Below, in pieces: positions 44,892-54,300 of a DNA stretch of 64,000 nucleotides (its first letter is position 1; every line of letters begins with the position of its first letter). The position numbers and the translations under genes were made by a program. The notes below the pieces were generated by a model that saw nothing but the letters and a program-made list of their open reading frames with translations, was not told the DNA's origin and ran no database searches. The DNA is from Paraclostridium ghonii. GTDB lineage: Bacteria > Bacillota > Clostridia > Peptostreptococcales > Peptostreptococcaceae. The DNA lies in assembly GCF_030815085.1 (NCBI RefSeq), contig NZ_JAUSWG010000004.1; one strand, written 5' to 3'.

Positions 44892-44937
44892 TCAAACTCT
44901 ACAGATGTTCCGTGATATAAAGTTTTACTCGTATATG

Positions 44938-45291
44938 TTAATCCATATATGATTTCAATATATAAAATTCATCTATATATGAACTATATAAATCCAATGC
45001 TAACAAATCTATATCATAATTTCTTTTTTCCTCTAATTCCTTTATTTTTCTATCTAAATTTTCATAATTTATTTTATCTATCTTCATAGTGCTACTGTTA
45101 TTATCTACAAGCTTTTTTATAATGTTATATTGTGGTATAGTTTGTTTATACATACTACTTTTATCTTCTTCTGTAGTTTTGTTTAATCTCTTACTTTTTA
45201 TTTCAATTGCTCTATAATTCATGCTTTTACCAACTACCTTGGCAACTCTTTCTGATTTTACTTCTATATTTTGTTCAGCCTTTATCAACAT
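44938..45291 (-). CDS. Hypothetical hydrophilic protein, possible toxin-locus partner
   Basis: 117 residues, no signal peptide or TM. The N-terminal half is basic and strand-like (IEVKSERVAKVVGKSMNYRAIEIKSKRL), the C-terminal half helical and charged (YENLDRKIKELEEKRNYDIDLLALDLYSSYIDEFYILKSYMD). Not recognised. Its position upstream of the broken LXG-like toxin on the same strand suggests a small partner or chaperone, but the sequence gives no family evidence for that. Confidence 0.55.
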   Translation of the reverse strand: MLIKAEQNIEVKSERVAKVVGKSMNYRAIEIKSKRLNKTTEEDKSSMYKQTIPQYNIIKKLVDNNSSTMKIDKINYENLDRKIKELEEKRNYDIDLLALDLYSSYIDEFYILKSYMD

Positions 45292-45431
45292 ATAATCACT
45301 TCTCTTTTTAATAATTTTATATATTTTATTATATACTAAATTTTATATACTCTGATTATACTTATTGATTTATAATTTAATATATTATATATGCTAAATT
45401 AAATATTTAGCTTAAATTTATATTTATAAAG

Positions 45432-45459
45432 TAAAAAGGAGCAACAAATGTTACTCCTT
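45432..45459 (-). terminator. Intrinsic terminator of the McrBC-like operon
   Basis: AAGGAG/CTCCTT stem with GTT/AAC inner pairing, followed on the minus strand by TTTTTAC, 24 bases past the stop codon. Confidence 0.8.
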
Positions 45460-45482
45460 ACATAAAATTTTGAAAAGCTATT

Positions 45483-47810
45483 TTATATTAACTTATAAAC
45501 ATTACTTCTATCAGTTATTTCATTATTCACCTTAATTTTATTGTCTTTATACAACCTAATGTGTTTTTCTCCCAAGTAAAAACCTTCTTTTTCTTTTCTG
45601 AGGTTTAATCCTTTATCTTTACTTACTTTCTTTAGAATTTTATACAGTTCAATCTCTCTTCTATTTTTCATATACAGCTCATGCATAGTTGTTGAATTTT
45701 TTAATAAATACATAGTTGTGTAATTAACTGTAACAGGTCCGTATTCTACACTTTTGATACAGTCTATGTATATAAAATCTTCTAAGTCAAATCTTATATA
45801 AATTTCATTATCATTTCCACTCTTACATTCAATCTCATTACAATCTATTCTTTCATATTCATATATACTTTTTATCTTTGCAAAATAGTATATACCACTA
45901 TCTTCTTTAAAGTGACTCTTTGGTTGATAAAAAGCTAAATACTCTATACCTAATCTAACCTTAGATAAAGATTTTTTAGGTATATGATAAAAATAATGTT
46001 CTTTATATTTTTCAAAATGAACTCTGTCCTTAACATTTACAATCATTACATTTTTATTTTTAAATTTGTAATAATCATCTTCTTCATCAAATACAGGATT
46101 ATTATTTATAGCTTCTACATAAGATTCATTTATAATTTTACATATATGCTTTTTCATAAGAGATGTTGATCCTGGTAACATAGGAATAGCTCCTATATTT
46201 ACCTTTTCGATACTTTTATAATATTTATTATTTTTAAATTTTTCTTCATCACTACAAGGAAACATTACATATGCACCTACAGTTTCATATCTAAAATGAC
46301 TATTAGATTTTATTTCACTAACTATAGAGTCTCTATATCTATGCATTACATTTATATCGTCTTCCATAGGCTCTGTGCTTCCATCCCTATTAGCATTTAA
46401 TCTATACTTTGAGTCAAATATATATACTCTATCTTTTACTCTATCACTATTTAAACATAGTACTGTGTCTGGTCTTTGATTCGTTGTAGGGCTACTATAT
46501 GATTTGTTATACCACAACTCTATTTTTTCTCCACCATCATTTTCATATATACACTTAGCTTTTTTATTATGTACAAGTGATAATATTAATCCATTTGAAG
46601 TAGTTTGTATAATTGGTGATTGATTTGTTTTGTATCCTAAATCTCTTATAATATTATGTATTTTTATATAGCACCATATTTCATACAGTTCATATAGCTT
46701 TTTATGACTTATATCATAAATACCTGTACAAATATCTAACCCCTTTGATAATAGTAAATAATAATAATAAACTTCTTTATATCCGCTTGCCATCTTAAAA
46801 GCTAATGTTATAGATTTGTTGCCACTTAAATCACTTATATCTTTATAAAAAGTATTTAAATGCTTTATAAGTTTACTTTCTATAAAACTTAACTTTTTAT
46901 AATAAATATGGTCATTGCCTTTTTTATTCAACACTTCAGATTTTACACTATCTATCTTTTTTACTATCCTTTTTATAAGGTATTTTACATATTGATTTTC
47001 AAATATATCTATAGTTGTATTCTTTTTAACTTGAACTAAATTTTGAGATTTCTGATTTTTTCTTAAATGTTTTATACTTTCTTTAGTTGAAATTTTTTTA
47101 CATCTGTGTTTATTTTTTATATTATATTCGTTTAATACTCCATGTTTAGGATATCTTTCAGTTCTATTTATCGCTTTTTCTAATTTTTCAAATATATTAT
47201 TTAATATAACTATGTACTCTAAATTTGTTTGCTTTTCTACATTTTTAATCTGTACACTTGAAAAAGTTTTAGATATAAAATCAAATACTAAGGAATTTAT
47301 CTCTTCATTTATTTCACTTAATATCTCATTATAATCATCCATGTAATCTAATTTCGTGGGAAATACTTGTATAGTAAAACTTAAAACTTCTTTATTGTTT
47401 TTTCTAACTTTAAATGTAGAGTATCCTATTTCCCCATTAAACTTAAAAGATCCCGTTATGTTATTTCTTCTATATCTTAAATTATCCCTTATATATTTAT
47501 CACAATGATATATTTCAAATATATCATCAGTTTCATTTTCTAAGTATATATCATAACTACTATCTTCAAAGAAGCTTGGATACATAGATTTTGAAGTATT
47601 CACCTCTAGTTTTTTAGATAAATTTATACTATACACTTCTAAGTTATCATACATGGATTCAACATCTAATGTAGCTTCTATATTTTTATTGTTATTTGTA
47701 GCTTTAAACTTTTTATTTTCAATATTACCTGAAATATATAAGCTAAACTCATTAGTGCAGATTTTTAAAATATCATTATTAATACCAGTAACTAACGTAT
47801 CCATCATCAT
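45483..47810 (-). CDS. DUF2357 McrC-like restriction endonuclease subunit
   Basis: 775 residues. The N-terminal part is beta-rich (DUF2357); the C-terminal half carries a PD-(D/E)xK nuclease core, RPDTVLCLNSDRVKDRVYIFDSKYRL, with the Asp and the DSK motif. After it comes a further ~230-residue beta-rich region. Such proteins are the nuclease partner of McrB-type motor proteins. The ATG lies 32 bases inside the end of the McrB gene in another frame, so the two are translationally coupled. It should cut DNA carrying modified bases or foreign marks in cooperation with the McrB and EVE proteins. Confidence 0.83.
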   Translation of the reverse strand: MMMDTLVTGINNDILKICTNEFSLYISGNIENKKFKATNNNKNIEATLDVESMYDNLEVYSINLSKKLEVNTSKSMYPSFFEDSSYDIYLENETDDIFEIYHCDKYIRDNLRYRRNNITGSFKFNGEIGYSTFKVRKNNKEVLSFTIQVFPTKLDYMDDYNEILSEINEEINSLVFDFISKTFSSVQIKNVEKQTNLEYIVILNNIFEKLEKAINRTERYPKHGVLNEYNIKNKHRCKKISTKESIKHLRKNQKSQNLVQVKKNTTIDIFENQYVKYLIKRIVKKIDSVKSEVLNKKGNDHIYYKKLSFIESKLIKHLNTFYKDISDLSGNKSITLAFKMASGYKEVYYYYLLLSKGLDICTGIYDISHKKLYELYEIWCYIKIHNIIRDLGYKTNQSPIIQTTSNGLILSLVHNKKAKCIYENDGGEKIELWYNKSYSSPTTNQRPDTVLCLNSDRVKDRVYIFDSKYRLNANRDGSTEPMEDDINVMHRYRDSIVSEIKSNSHFRYETVGAYVMFPCSDEEKFKNNKYYKSIEKVNIGAIPMLPGSTSLMKKHICKIINESYVEAINNNPVFDEEDDYYKFKNKNVMIVNVKDRVHFEKYKEHYFYHIPKKSLSKVRLGIEYLAFYQPKSHFKEDSGIYYFAKIKSIYEYERIDCNEIECKSGNDNEIYIRFDLEDFIYIDCIKSVEYGPVTVNYTTMYLLKNSTTMHELYMKNRREIELYKILKKVSKDKGLNLRKEKEGFYLGEKHIRLYKDNKIKVNNEITDRSNVYKLI

Positions 47811-49752
47811 TGTATCCTTTTAACATATATATAATTTTTTCTGCGCTATTTTTATATCTAACTTCTTCATTTTGCAAATAATTTTCAGCTTCTTCTATAT
47901 CAGCAAATTCTATAACTGTTTTTTCACATATAAAATTAAATAAATCAACTAATATTGTTTCTATGCTTCTTTCACTTCCATTTATAGCAGGTAATATTTT
48001 TTGCATTATTTGATAATCAAAAGCTAAACTCTCATTCAATAATTCTGCTTTTTTGTTTTCTATCATATAAAACAACATTTCATCTCTTACTCTATATGCA
48101 AATTGTTTTTTAGACTTTTTGAGTATTTCATTTATTTCTATTATTTTTTTATTAACTTCTTTAGCATATTCTCGGTATTCTTCTTCTATATCTATAGTTT
48201 TTAAGTAATTTGTTTTTAAAAAGTAATTACTTATATTAAGAGCTTCTACATCTTCATTATCTGATTCTCCAAATAAATTTTCTAAATCAACATCTGAAAA
48301 TTCTATTGTATTAGCTCTATCTAGTACTTTTCTACTAAATGTGAATGTAGTATCATCCATATTTACTGTACCTATTAAATATAAATTCTGTGGTATATGT
48401 AAATCTTTATCTTCTACTAATTTATCTGTAGTTATTTCTTGCCCTATTTTTTGCCTACTTTCTATTACACTTAAATAGTCACTTAAATAATATTCTACTC
48501 TTGCTAAGTTCATTTCATCTAAACATATAAAATATGACTTATCTTTATTTTCTGGTTTTGATGCTTCTATTATAGTCTTTGTTAGTTGACCTTCTATAAA
48601 TTCATCATTTAAGTTTTTATATCCTATTAAATCACATCCATCATTCCAGTCTGGACGAACTGATATAAGGTTAAATTGTTTATTTTCACTTGTTGCTCCT
48701 AATGCATTTGCAAATAGGCGTACTATTTTTAATTTTCCTGTTCCACTTATTCCTGCTAATATTACAAATGGTTTTATTTTTAAACTTAGGTATAAGTTTG
48801 ATAGTTGTTCTTTTGTATATTTGTATCCTTTACTTTTTATGTAATTATTTATTCTATCAACTAATTCATTAGGTTCTATATAATCTTCACTATATGTATC
48901 TAAGCTTTCTTCTTTGTCTATAATTGTTTCTCTTTTAAAGTATTTCTTTTCTAAACTTTCTATAGCTTTTCTAAATGCATCTTTGAATTCTTGATTATTT
49001 ATATGTTTTTGTATTTTATCTGATATGCAAAATAACTCATCTTCTTTATAAAAATATTCATGTATACCTTCTGATAAATATTTTATAGGTCTTTCTTTAA
49101 CAAATTTTATATAGTCATTTTTATTCCAATTTTTATAATCATCAGTACTTTTTTGACCTTGTAAATCAATTGCATTTTCTTCTTTACTGTAAAATTCTTT
49201 AAATGATTTATATATATCATCTTCATTTATTTTTAGTTTCATATTACCTTCATTATAAAAAGCCCAAAATAAAGGTATTTTATAGCTTTTACTCATACTT
49301 GTACTTTTTATTATATTTATAAAGTTCTCAGCTTCTTCATCTAGGTTTATATGAATATGAGTTTTTATATAAAAACTATTTATTTCTTCTCCCTTGTATA
49401 TTTCAATATATTCATCCGTTTCAGGTTTACTATCACTTTTTAGTAATTCATATGTGTATTCAAATTTATTCTTTAGATACTTTTTAAATTCACTATTTCC
49501 ATCATATCTTATTTGTATAATCCTACTTTTTGTATCTTTTTTATTTATGTTTCTCACTGAACAATTAACTTTATGATCATCAAATGTCAATGTTATTGTT
49601 TTCCCTTTACCCAATTCAATAGTTTTATTCTCTATATTGTCTAGAAATTGATCTTGATTATTAACAGGTATAGGTATCCCATAATCAAAAATAGACTTGT
49701 TTATAGGTTTTGTTACTATATATTTTTCTTTATTTTTATAACTCTCTCCCAT
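47779..49752 (-). CDS. McrB-like AAA+ GTPase/ATPase subunit
   Basis: 657 residues. The AAA+ module is in the second half: Walker A GISGTGKLK, Walker B YFICLDEMNLARVEYYLSDYLSVIE, and the McrB sensor GTVNMDDTTFTFSRKVLDRANT. The first ~330 residues have no recognised DNA-reading domain; that task may lie with the EVE protein encoded just upstream (12-base gap). It would be the motor that delivers the DUF2357 nuclease. Walker A has Lys-Leu after GK instead of the more usual Thr/Ser, which is odd and worth checking. Confidence 0.87.
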   Translation of the reverse strand: MGESYKNKEKYIVTKPINKSIFDYGIPIPVNNQDQFLDNIENKTIELGKGKTITLTFDDHKVNCSVRNINKKDTKSRIIQIRYDGNSEFKKYLKNKFEYTYELLKSDSKPETDEYIEIYKGEEINSFYIKTHIHINLDEEAENFINIIKSTSMSKSYKIPLFWAFYNEGNMKLKINEDDIYKSFKEFYSKEENAIDLQGQKSTDDYKNWNKNDYIKFVKERPIKYLSEGIHEYFYKEDELFCISDKIQKHINNQEFKDAFRKAIESLEKKYFKRETIIDKEESLDTYSEDYIEPNELVDRINNYIKSKGYKYTKEQLSNLYLSLKIKPFVILAGISGTGKLKIVRLFANALGATSENKQFNLISVRPDWNDGCDLIGYKNLNDEFIEGQLTKTIIEASKPENKDKSYFICLDEMNLARVEYYLSDYLSVIESRQKIGQEITTDKLVEDKDLHIPQNLYLIGTVNMDDTTFTFSRKVLDRANTIEFSDVDLENLFGESDNEDVEALNISNYFLKTNYLKTIDIEEEYREYAKEVNKKIIEINEILKKSKKQFAYRVRDEMLFYMIENKKAELLNESLAFDYQIMQKILPAINGSERSIETILVDLFNFICEKTVIEFADIEEAENYLQNEEVRYKNSAEKIIYMLKGYNDDGYVSYWY

Positions 49753-49763
49753 TTTATCGCTCC

Positions 49764-50165
49764 TTAATTACCTTCTCCACCTTTTATATGCTGTCTTGAA
49801 TACTCTTTTATATTATTCTCAATTTTATCAACTATTTCATCCCTTACTTTTCCACAACTACCTTGAACTTGATACATTCCTTGTTTAAATATTATTACTG
49901 GTTTTTCAAATACTTCATCTATTTTCAAATCTACCCTTAGGCGATCTTCCTCTTCAGATATATAGGAATCACTTTCAACAATGCCTTTGGCTATTATTCC
50001 TTTTTCAGCAATCGATTTTCCACCTAAATGAATATAAAACTCATCTCCTTTTTTCACATCTTTAGTGCATCTCCACGATACTGTATCATCCTTATTTTCT
50101 TTTATGTTTTTGAAGAACTCCCAGTCATTATTATTACATATAAATATAAACTTATTTTTACTCAT
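49764..50165 (-). CDS. EVE-domain (PUA-like) modified-base reader
   Basis: 133 residues, a single small EVE-like fold: NKFIFICNNNDWEFFKNIKENKDDTVSWRCTKDVKKGDEFYIHLG, then GIIAKGIVESDSYI and KPVIIFKQGMYQVQGSCGKV. EVE domains bind modified cytosines or similar bases and are known as readers fused to, or next to, McrB-like proteins. First gene of the EVE-McrB-DUF2357 operon, separated from hsdR by a terminator. Confidence 0.75.
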   Translation of the reverse strand: MSKNKFIFICNNNDWEFFKNIKENKDDTVSWRCTKDVKKGDEFYIHLGGKSIAEKGIIAKGIVESDSYISEEEDRLRVDLKIDEVFEKPVIIFKQGMYQVQGSCGKVRDEIVDKIENNIKEYSRQHIKGGEGN

Positions 50166-50334
50166 TTTATCCCTCCTGATAAGACTTCTTGATATACATA
50201 TTTTATCACTTCCCTAATACTTTTCAAAACTTACTTTTTTATTTAAATCAAATTATATATGTGCTCTATTTATAGAATAGTAGGCTTTAGAATACTATTT
50301 TAAACTTTTATATTTTAATTACTTATCATTAAAA

Positions 50335-50374
50335 TATAAAAGCTGAATCCTATATATATGATTCAGCTTTTATA
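50335..50374 (-). terminator. Intrinsic terminator of the type I R-M operon
   Basis: TATAAAAGCTGAATC pairs perfectly with GATTCAGCTTTTATA, 28 bases past the hsdR stop codon. Confidence 0.85.
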
Positions 50375-50401
50375 TAATTTATCTAGTATTATTTTCTTTT
50401 A

Positions 50402-53400
50402 TTAACTTATATCTAATGTATTTGCCTTTAATTCATTTATAGTTTTAATTAATTTATTTCTCTCATCAACCTTATTTTCAAATAAATCAATTATACTTCC
50501 AACAGTTCTAAACGGATCTTCCATAAGAACTCTGTTGTCTTCTATAAATCCATTTTTAACAACATAATCAACTATAAGCTTAACAAAGTGTATTTGCTTA
50601 GTATTAAAACTTTCATTATTTAAAAACTCTGAGAAAACCTCATTTGCAGCAGCTCTATCTAAACCTACTAACTTTCTTACTAGCTGAGTAATTGGGGTAT
50701 CTCCAAACTCTTTTTTATAATCATCGTAATTTCCTAACTCCTTTAAAAGTACCTCTTCTAAAGTTTCAACATCTTGTTTTGTTAGCTTCTTATTATTTCT
50801 TAGCTTATATATTGCTAATTCATCTTTATGATTATTTAAATAATGCTCAACTTTCTTTTTATAGTTTTTAAGGTTGTTTGCATTGTACATTGAGTCGTTA
50901 GTTTTTTCAGATATAATTATATCATCAAACCCTGTGTAATATATTTTTTGACTAGACTTCTCGATATATTTAAGAAGTTCTCTAAGTGCTATCCGAACCT
51001 CATCTAATTCAAATATATTTGCACTTTCCCAAAACTCTTCACTCATAGCTTTTTCAAGCATATGCTTTTGTGCCTTAACTTGAGGTATAGTTCCAAGCTT
51101 TGAAAGTTTCTCAGCTGTAGATATTACATACTTTATACCTTTAGTTGCATTGTTTTTTTGTAAATATGCAAGAGATATATTATACATAAGTATATCAAAT
51201 CTCTTAGCTAACTCATCTTCTCCATATGAAGTTATAAGTGGCGATATATGTTCTTTTATCTCATTTTGTGATACTGCTCCAAGAGAGTTCCATATCTCTT
51301 CATTTTTATACTTCTGAACATAATTTAAATTCATTCTAACTATATAACTATCTTCATTTAATGTTTTTACAGATGTTATAAGTTCCTCTAATAAGTATTT
51401 TCTAAGGTTTATATACTTATCTTCATCATACTTGATATCTTGAAGTTCTCTTACAATACTTACTTTTACATTAAATAATTTTTCTGTAAGAGTTTCTACC
51501 TTTCCACCTTCAAACCCCTTTGGATTAAACTTAAAGAATTCAATATTATTTCCAAAATCAAATATTAAAAACTTTTCCTTATCCATTCCAACACCTAGTA
51601 AATCAGGACATAATCTTGTTCCTCTTCCTACCATCTGCCAAAACTTCGTCTTACTTCTTACCTTCTTGAAAAATACAAGATTTAAAATCTCAGGTATGTC
51701 AATACCAGTATCAAGCATATCTACTGAAACTGCTATTTGAGGTAATTTATTTTTATCAGAAAAATCATCAATTATAGAATCAACATAGCTTGTACTATAA
51801 TCAACTGCCTTTGCAAAGTTACCGCCATACTGTGGAAATAACTTATTAAATCTTTCAACTATAGCCTTAGCATGATTAGTATTTTTAGCAAATATTATAG
51901 TTTTTCCTATCTTTTCTTCACCTTCAACTTTTAAACCTTCATTCATTAACTTATTTAAAACTAAGTCTATAGTATCTGAATTAAATAGCCACTCATTTAC
52001 AGCACTATTTCCTATCTCATCATCAACATTTTCATCGTCATTAAATGTTTCTTCATATTCAAGCTTTTCTTCTTCGCTAAGTTCATCATACTTAATACCA
52101 TCTTCCATAACCTTAGTCTTAACTTCAATACTAGTATAATCAACTAAGTATCCATCTTCTACTGCTTTATCATAATCATAAGCATAAGTAGGTACTCCGT
52201 TTTCCATATCAAATATAGAGTAAGTATTTTTATCTATTTCATCTTTTGGAGTTGCAGTAAGCCCTATTAAATAAGCATCAAAGTAATCAAATATTGATTT
52301 ATACTTTTTATAAATACTTCTATGAGATTCGTCTATTATAATTAAATCAAAATGTCCTGGTGTAAATAATCTTTTTCCATCCTTTGACTTAGTATCATCA
52401 ATAGCATTCATCATAGTTGGATAAGTTGAAAATATCATTCTAGCTTCTTCTGGATTATCTTTACTATCAAGTAAGTTACATAGTGCTAAGTTTGGAAGTA
52501 ACTTAGAAAAGTTATTTTTAGCTTGTTTTACAAGTGCTTTTCTATCGGCTAAAAATAATACATTCTTGACCCAGTTATGTCTTGATAATACATCAACTAT
52601 AGATATAGCTGTTCTTGTTTTTCCAGTACCAGTAGCACAAACTAAAAGTGCCTTACGACCTTTGTTTTCTAAAACCTCACAAGTTGCTTTAATTGCTTCT
52701 TTTTGATAATATCTATTAGATATATCATCATTTATTTCTATATTCCCTAAAGACTTTATACTAGTTCTTCTACCTATCATAAGTTGTAGTTCTGATTTTT
52801 TATAAAATCCGTATACTTTTCTATCAGAGTAATCATTCCAAATATATGTATCAAAACCATTAGTGAAAAATATTATAGGTCTTTGATTATATTGTTTTTC
52901 TAAACAATCTGCATAAAGTTTAGCTTGTTGTTGTCCAACTTTAGGGTCTTTGCTAGTTCTTTTAGCTTCAATAACTGCAAGAGCCTTACCATTTTCTCCA
53001 TATAAAACATAATCAACATAACCTAATCCAGTTTTATTTGGCATACCACTTACTTCTACTTCTTCAAGTACATCTTTGCCAATTTCCCATCCAGCAAGTT
53101 TTAGCTCTATATCTATATATCTCTTTCTTGTCTCATACTCGCTTATTTCATCAACTTTGAAATCATAGTTTTCAGTGTTAACTTTTCTCTTTTCAGTCAA
53201 TTCTTTTCTTAACTCTTCATTTTGATTTATCATTTCTTCAAGTTTTTTATCTTTAGAACTTAATTTTTCATAAAGATTTTGAAGTTCTTTAGGTCTTGTT
53301 CTTTTTTCTTCCCCTTGAAGTAATATACTTTCATCAAAATCAATTGCAGTATATTCATCAGAGTAGCAATAATCTATCCAACTAGCAAACTGATGTAGAT

Positions 53401-53737
53401 TATGAAGTGAAAGAATAGCCTCTCCCCTTTCTATATTTGCATTAGTATGCACAGATACGTTACCTAGCTTTACTATATATTTAAGTAGTGGCAACATATC
53501 ATAGTCTATAAGTTCAATAAAACTTTTATTGTGAATTAATGTGCTAAGATTATCTTGATACGGTAATCTTAAATCACTATCATTAGCATATAGCCATTTT
53601 ACTGAAAGTTCTAAAGCCCTTCTTGTTATAGTTGCACAAGTAGATGGACTGACTAATATACTTTTTTCTGCTTCTAAACAAGCATTACTAAAACTATTGA
53701 AGTTTTTATTATTTTTTAAAAAGTCAAAATTACTCAA
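50402..53737 (-). CDS. hsdR: Type I restriction endonuclease subunit R
   Basis: 1111 residues. Order: an N-terminal DUF4145-like helical domain (1-125), a coiled linker (155-190), the HSDR_N nuclease (AVIEAKRTSKDP, about 255-265), and an SF2 helicase (ATGTGKTRTAIS, IIIDESHRSIYKKY, GLTATPKDEI, GRGTRLCPDL), then an EcoEI-like C-terminal domain. It translocates DNA and cuts unmodified sites with HsdM and HsdS. TTG start at 53737 has GGGGAG 7 bases upstream. Last gene of hsdM-hsdS-GNAT-hsdR. Confidence 0.94.
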   Translation of the reverse strand: MSNFDFLKNNKNFNSFSNACLEAEKSILVSPSTCATITRRALELSVKWLYANDSDLRLPYQDNLSTLIHNKSFIELIDYDMLPLLKYIVKLGNVSVHTNANIERGEAILSLHNLHQFASWIDYCYSDEYTAIDFDESILLQGEEKRTRPKELQNLYEKLSSKDKKLEEMINQNEELRKELTEKRKVNTENYDFKVDEISEYETRKRYIDIELKLAGWEIGKDVLEEVEVSGMPNKTGLGYVDYVLYGENGKALAVIEAKRTSKDPKVGQQQAKLYADCLEKQYNQRPIIFFTNGFDTYIWNDYSDRKVYGFYKKSELQLMIGRRTSIKSLGNIEINDDISNRYYQKEAIKATCEVLENKGRKALLVCATGTGKTRTAISIVDVLSRHNWVKNVLFLADRKALVKQAKNNFSKLLPNLALCNLLDSKDNPEEARMIFSTYPTMMNAIDDTKSKDGKRLFTPGHFDLIIIDESHRSIYKKYKSIFDYFDAYLIGLTATPKDEIDKNTYSIFDMENGVPTYAYDYDKAVEDGYLVDYTSIEVKTKVMEDGIKYDELSEEEKLEYEETFNDDENVDDEIGNSAVNEWLFNSDTIDLVLNKLMNEGLKVEGEEKIGKTIIFAKNTNHAKAIVERFNKLFPQYGGNFAKAVDYSTSYVDSIIDDFSDKNKLPQIAVSVDMLDTGIDIPEILNLVFFKKVRSKTKFWQMVGRGTRLCPDLLGVGMDKEKFLIFDFGNNIEFFKFNPKGFEGGKVETLTEKLFNVKVSIVRELQDIKYDEDKYINLRKYLLEELITSVKTLNEDSYIVRMNLNYVQKYKNEEIWNSLGAVSQNEIKEHISPLITSYGEDELAKRFDILMYNISLAYLQKNNATKGIKYVISTAEKLSKLGTIPQVKAQKHMLEKAMSEEFWESANIFELDEVRIALRELLKYIEKSSQKIYYTGFDDIIISEKTNDSMYNANNLKNYKKKVEHYLNNHKDELAIYKLRNNKKLTKQDVETLEEVLLKELGNYDDYKKEFGDTPITQLVRKLVGLDRAAANEVFSEFLNNESFNTKQIHFVKLIVDYVVKNGFIEDNRVLMEDPFRTVGSIIDLFENKVDERNKLIKTINELKANTLDIS

Positions 53738-53759
53738 AACTTTTCTCCCCTCTTACCCT

Positions 53760-54272
53760 TTAATCTAATAAGAACCTTTTTATTGGCATTTCTTTTGTTG
53801 ATTTTCCCTTATAAAATTCTTCTAGCTCTTCTTGTGTCAAAGAGTTTTCTTCACTAACATTTTTAAATATTTTATCATTAGCACATGCTTTAACCTTTAT
53901 AAATGATAGTCCACTTTCAATGCAGTGCTCTTGTAATTTTTTTAGATAATATGAAGCTATTCCTTTTTTCCTAAATCTATAATCATTGACATTTAATAAT
54001 TCTAGCCTCATATGTGGTTTTTCTCCAGTAAAGTTATTTCTAGCTGATTCAAAAAAATCCATTGAAAAAATTATATTTTCCTTTTCGAAATCATATAAAC
54101 AAAATCTTACATCATTGTATTCACAATGTAAGTCTTTATAATAATCATCTATATTTTTTATAAAATTACTATCAAATACAAACTCTATATTTTTACTTTC
54201 TAACTCTAAAACACTTGGAATTCCCCATTCTAGAATTATTTTCCTCATATTATTATCTATTTCTCTTTCCAA
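53760..54272 (-). CDS. GNAT-family acetyltransferase embedded in the R-M operon
   Basis: 170 residues. The acetyl-CoA loop is RFRKKGIASYYLKKLQEHC and the following strand SGLSFIKVKACAND; the N-terminal ~90 residues are not typical of a known subgroup. The start is TTG at 54272 with GGGGG about 10 bases upstream, although ATG at 54248 is possible. Sitting between hsdS and hsdR with short gaps, it should be made with the restriction complex. A function linked to restriction (modifying a subunit or acting as a toxin-like guard) is only speculation. Confidence 0.72.
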   Translation of the reverse strand: MEREIDNNMRKIILEWGIPSVLELESKNIEFVFDSNFIKNIDDYYKDLHCEYNDVRFCLYDFEKENIIFSMDFFESARNNFTGEKPHMRLELLNVNDYRFRKKGIASYYLKKLQEHCIESGLSFIKVKACANDKIFKNVSEENSLTQEELEEFYKGKSTKEMPIKRFLLD

Positions 54273-54300
54273 CTCTAATACCCCCGTTTAAAATAATTTT

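Larger units (their letters stand above)
44504..44937. other. Gap with palindromic element and direct repeat
   Basis: 434 bases with no gene. It holds palindromic element copy 2 (44643-44715) and the right copy of the 36-bp direct repeat (44856-44891); the rest is AT-rich without clear signals. Confidence 0.5.
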
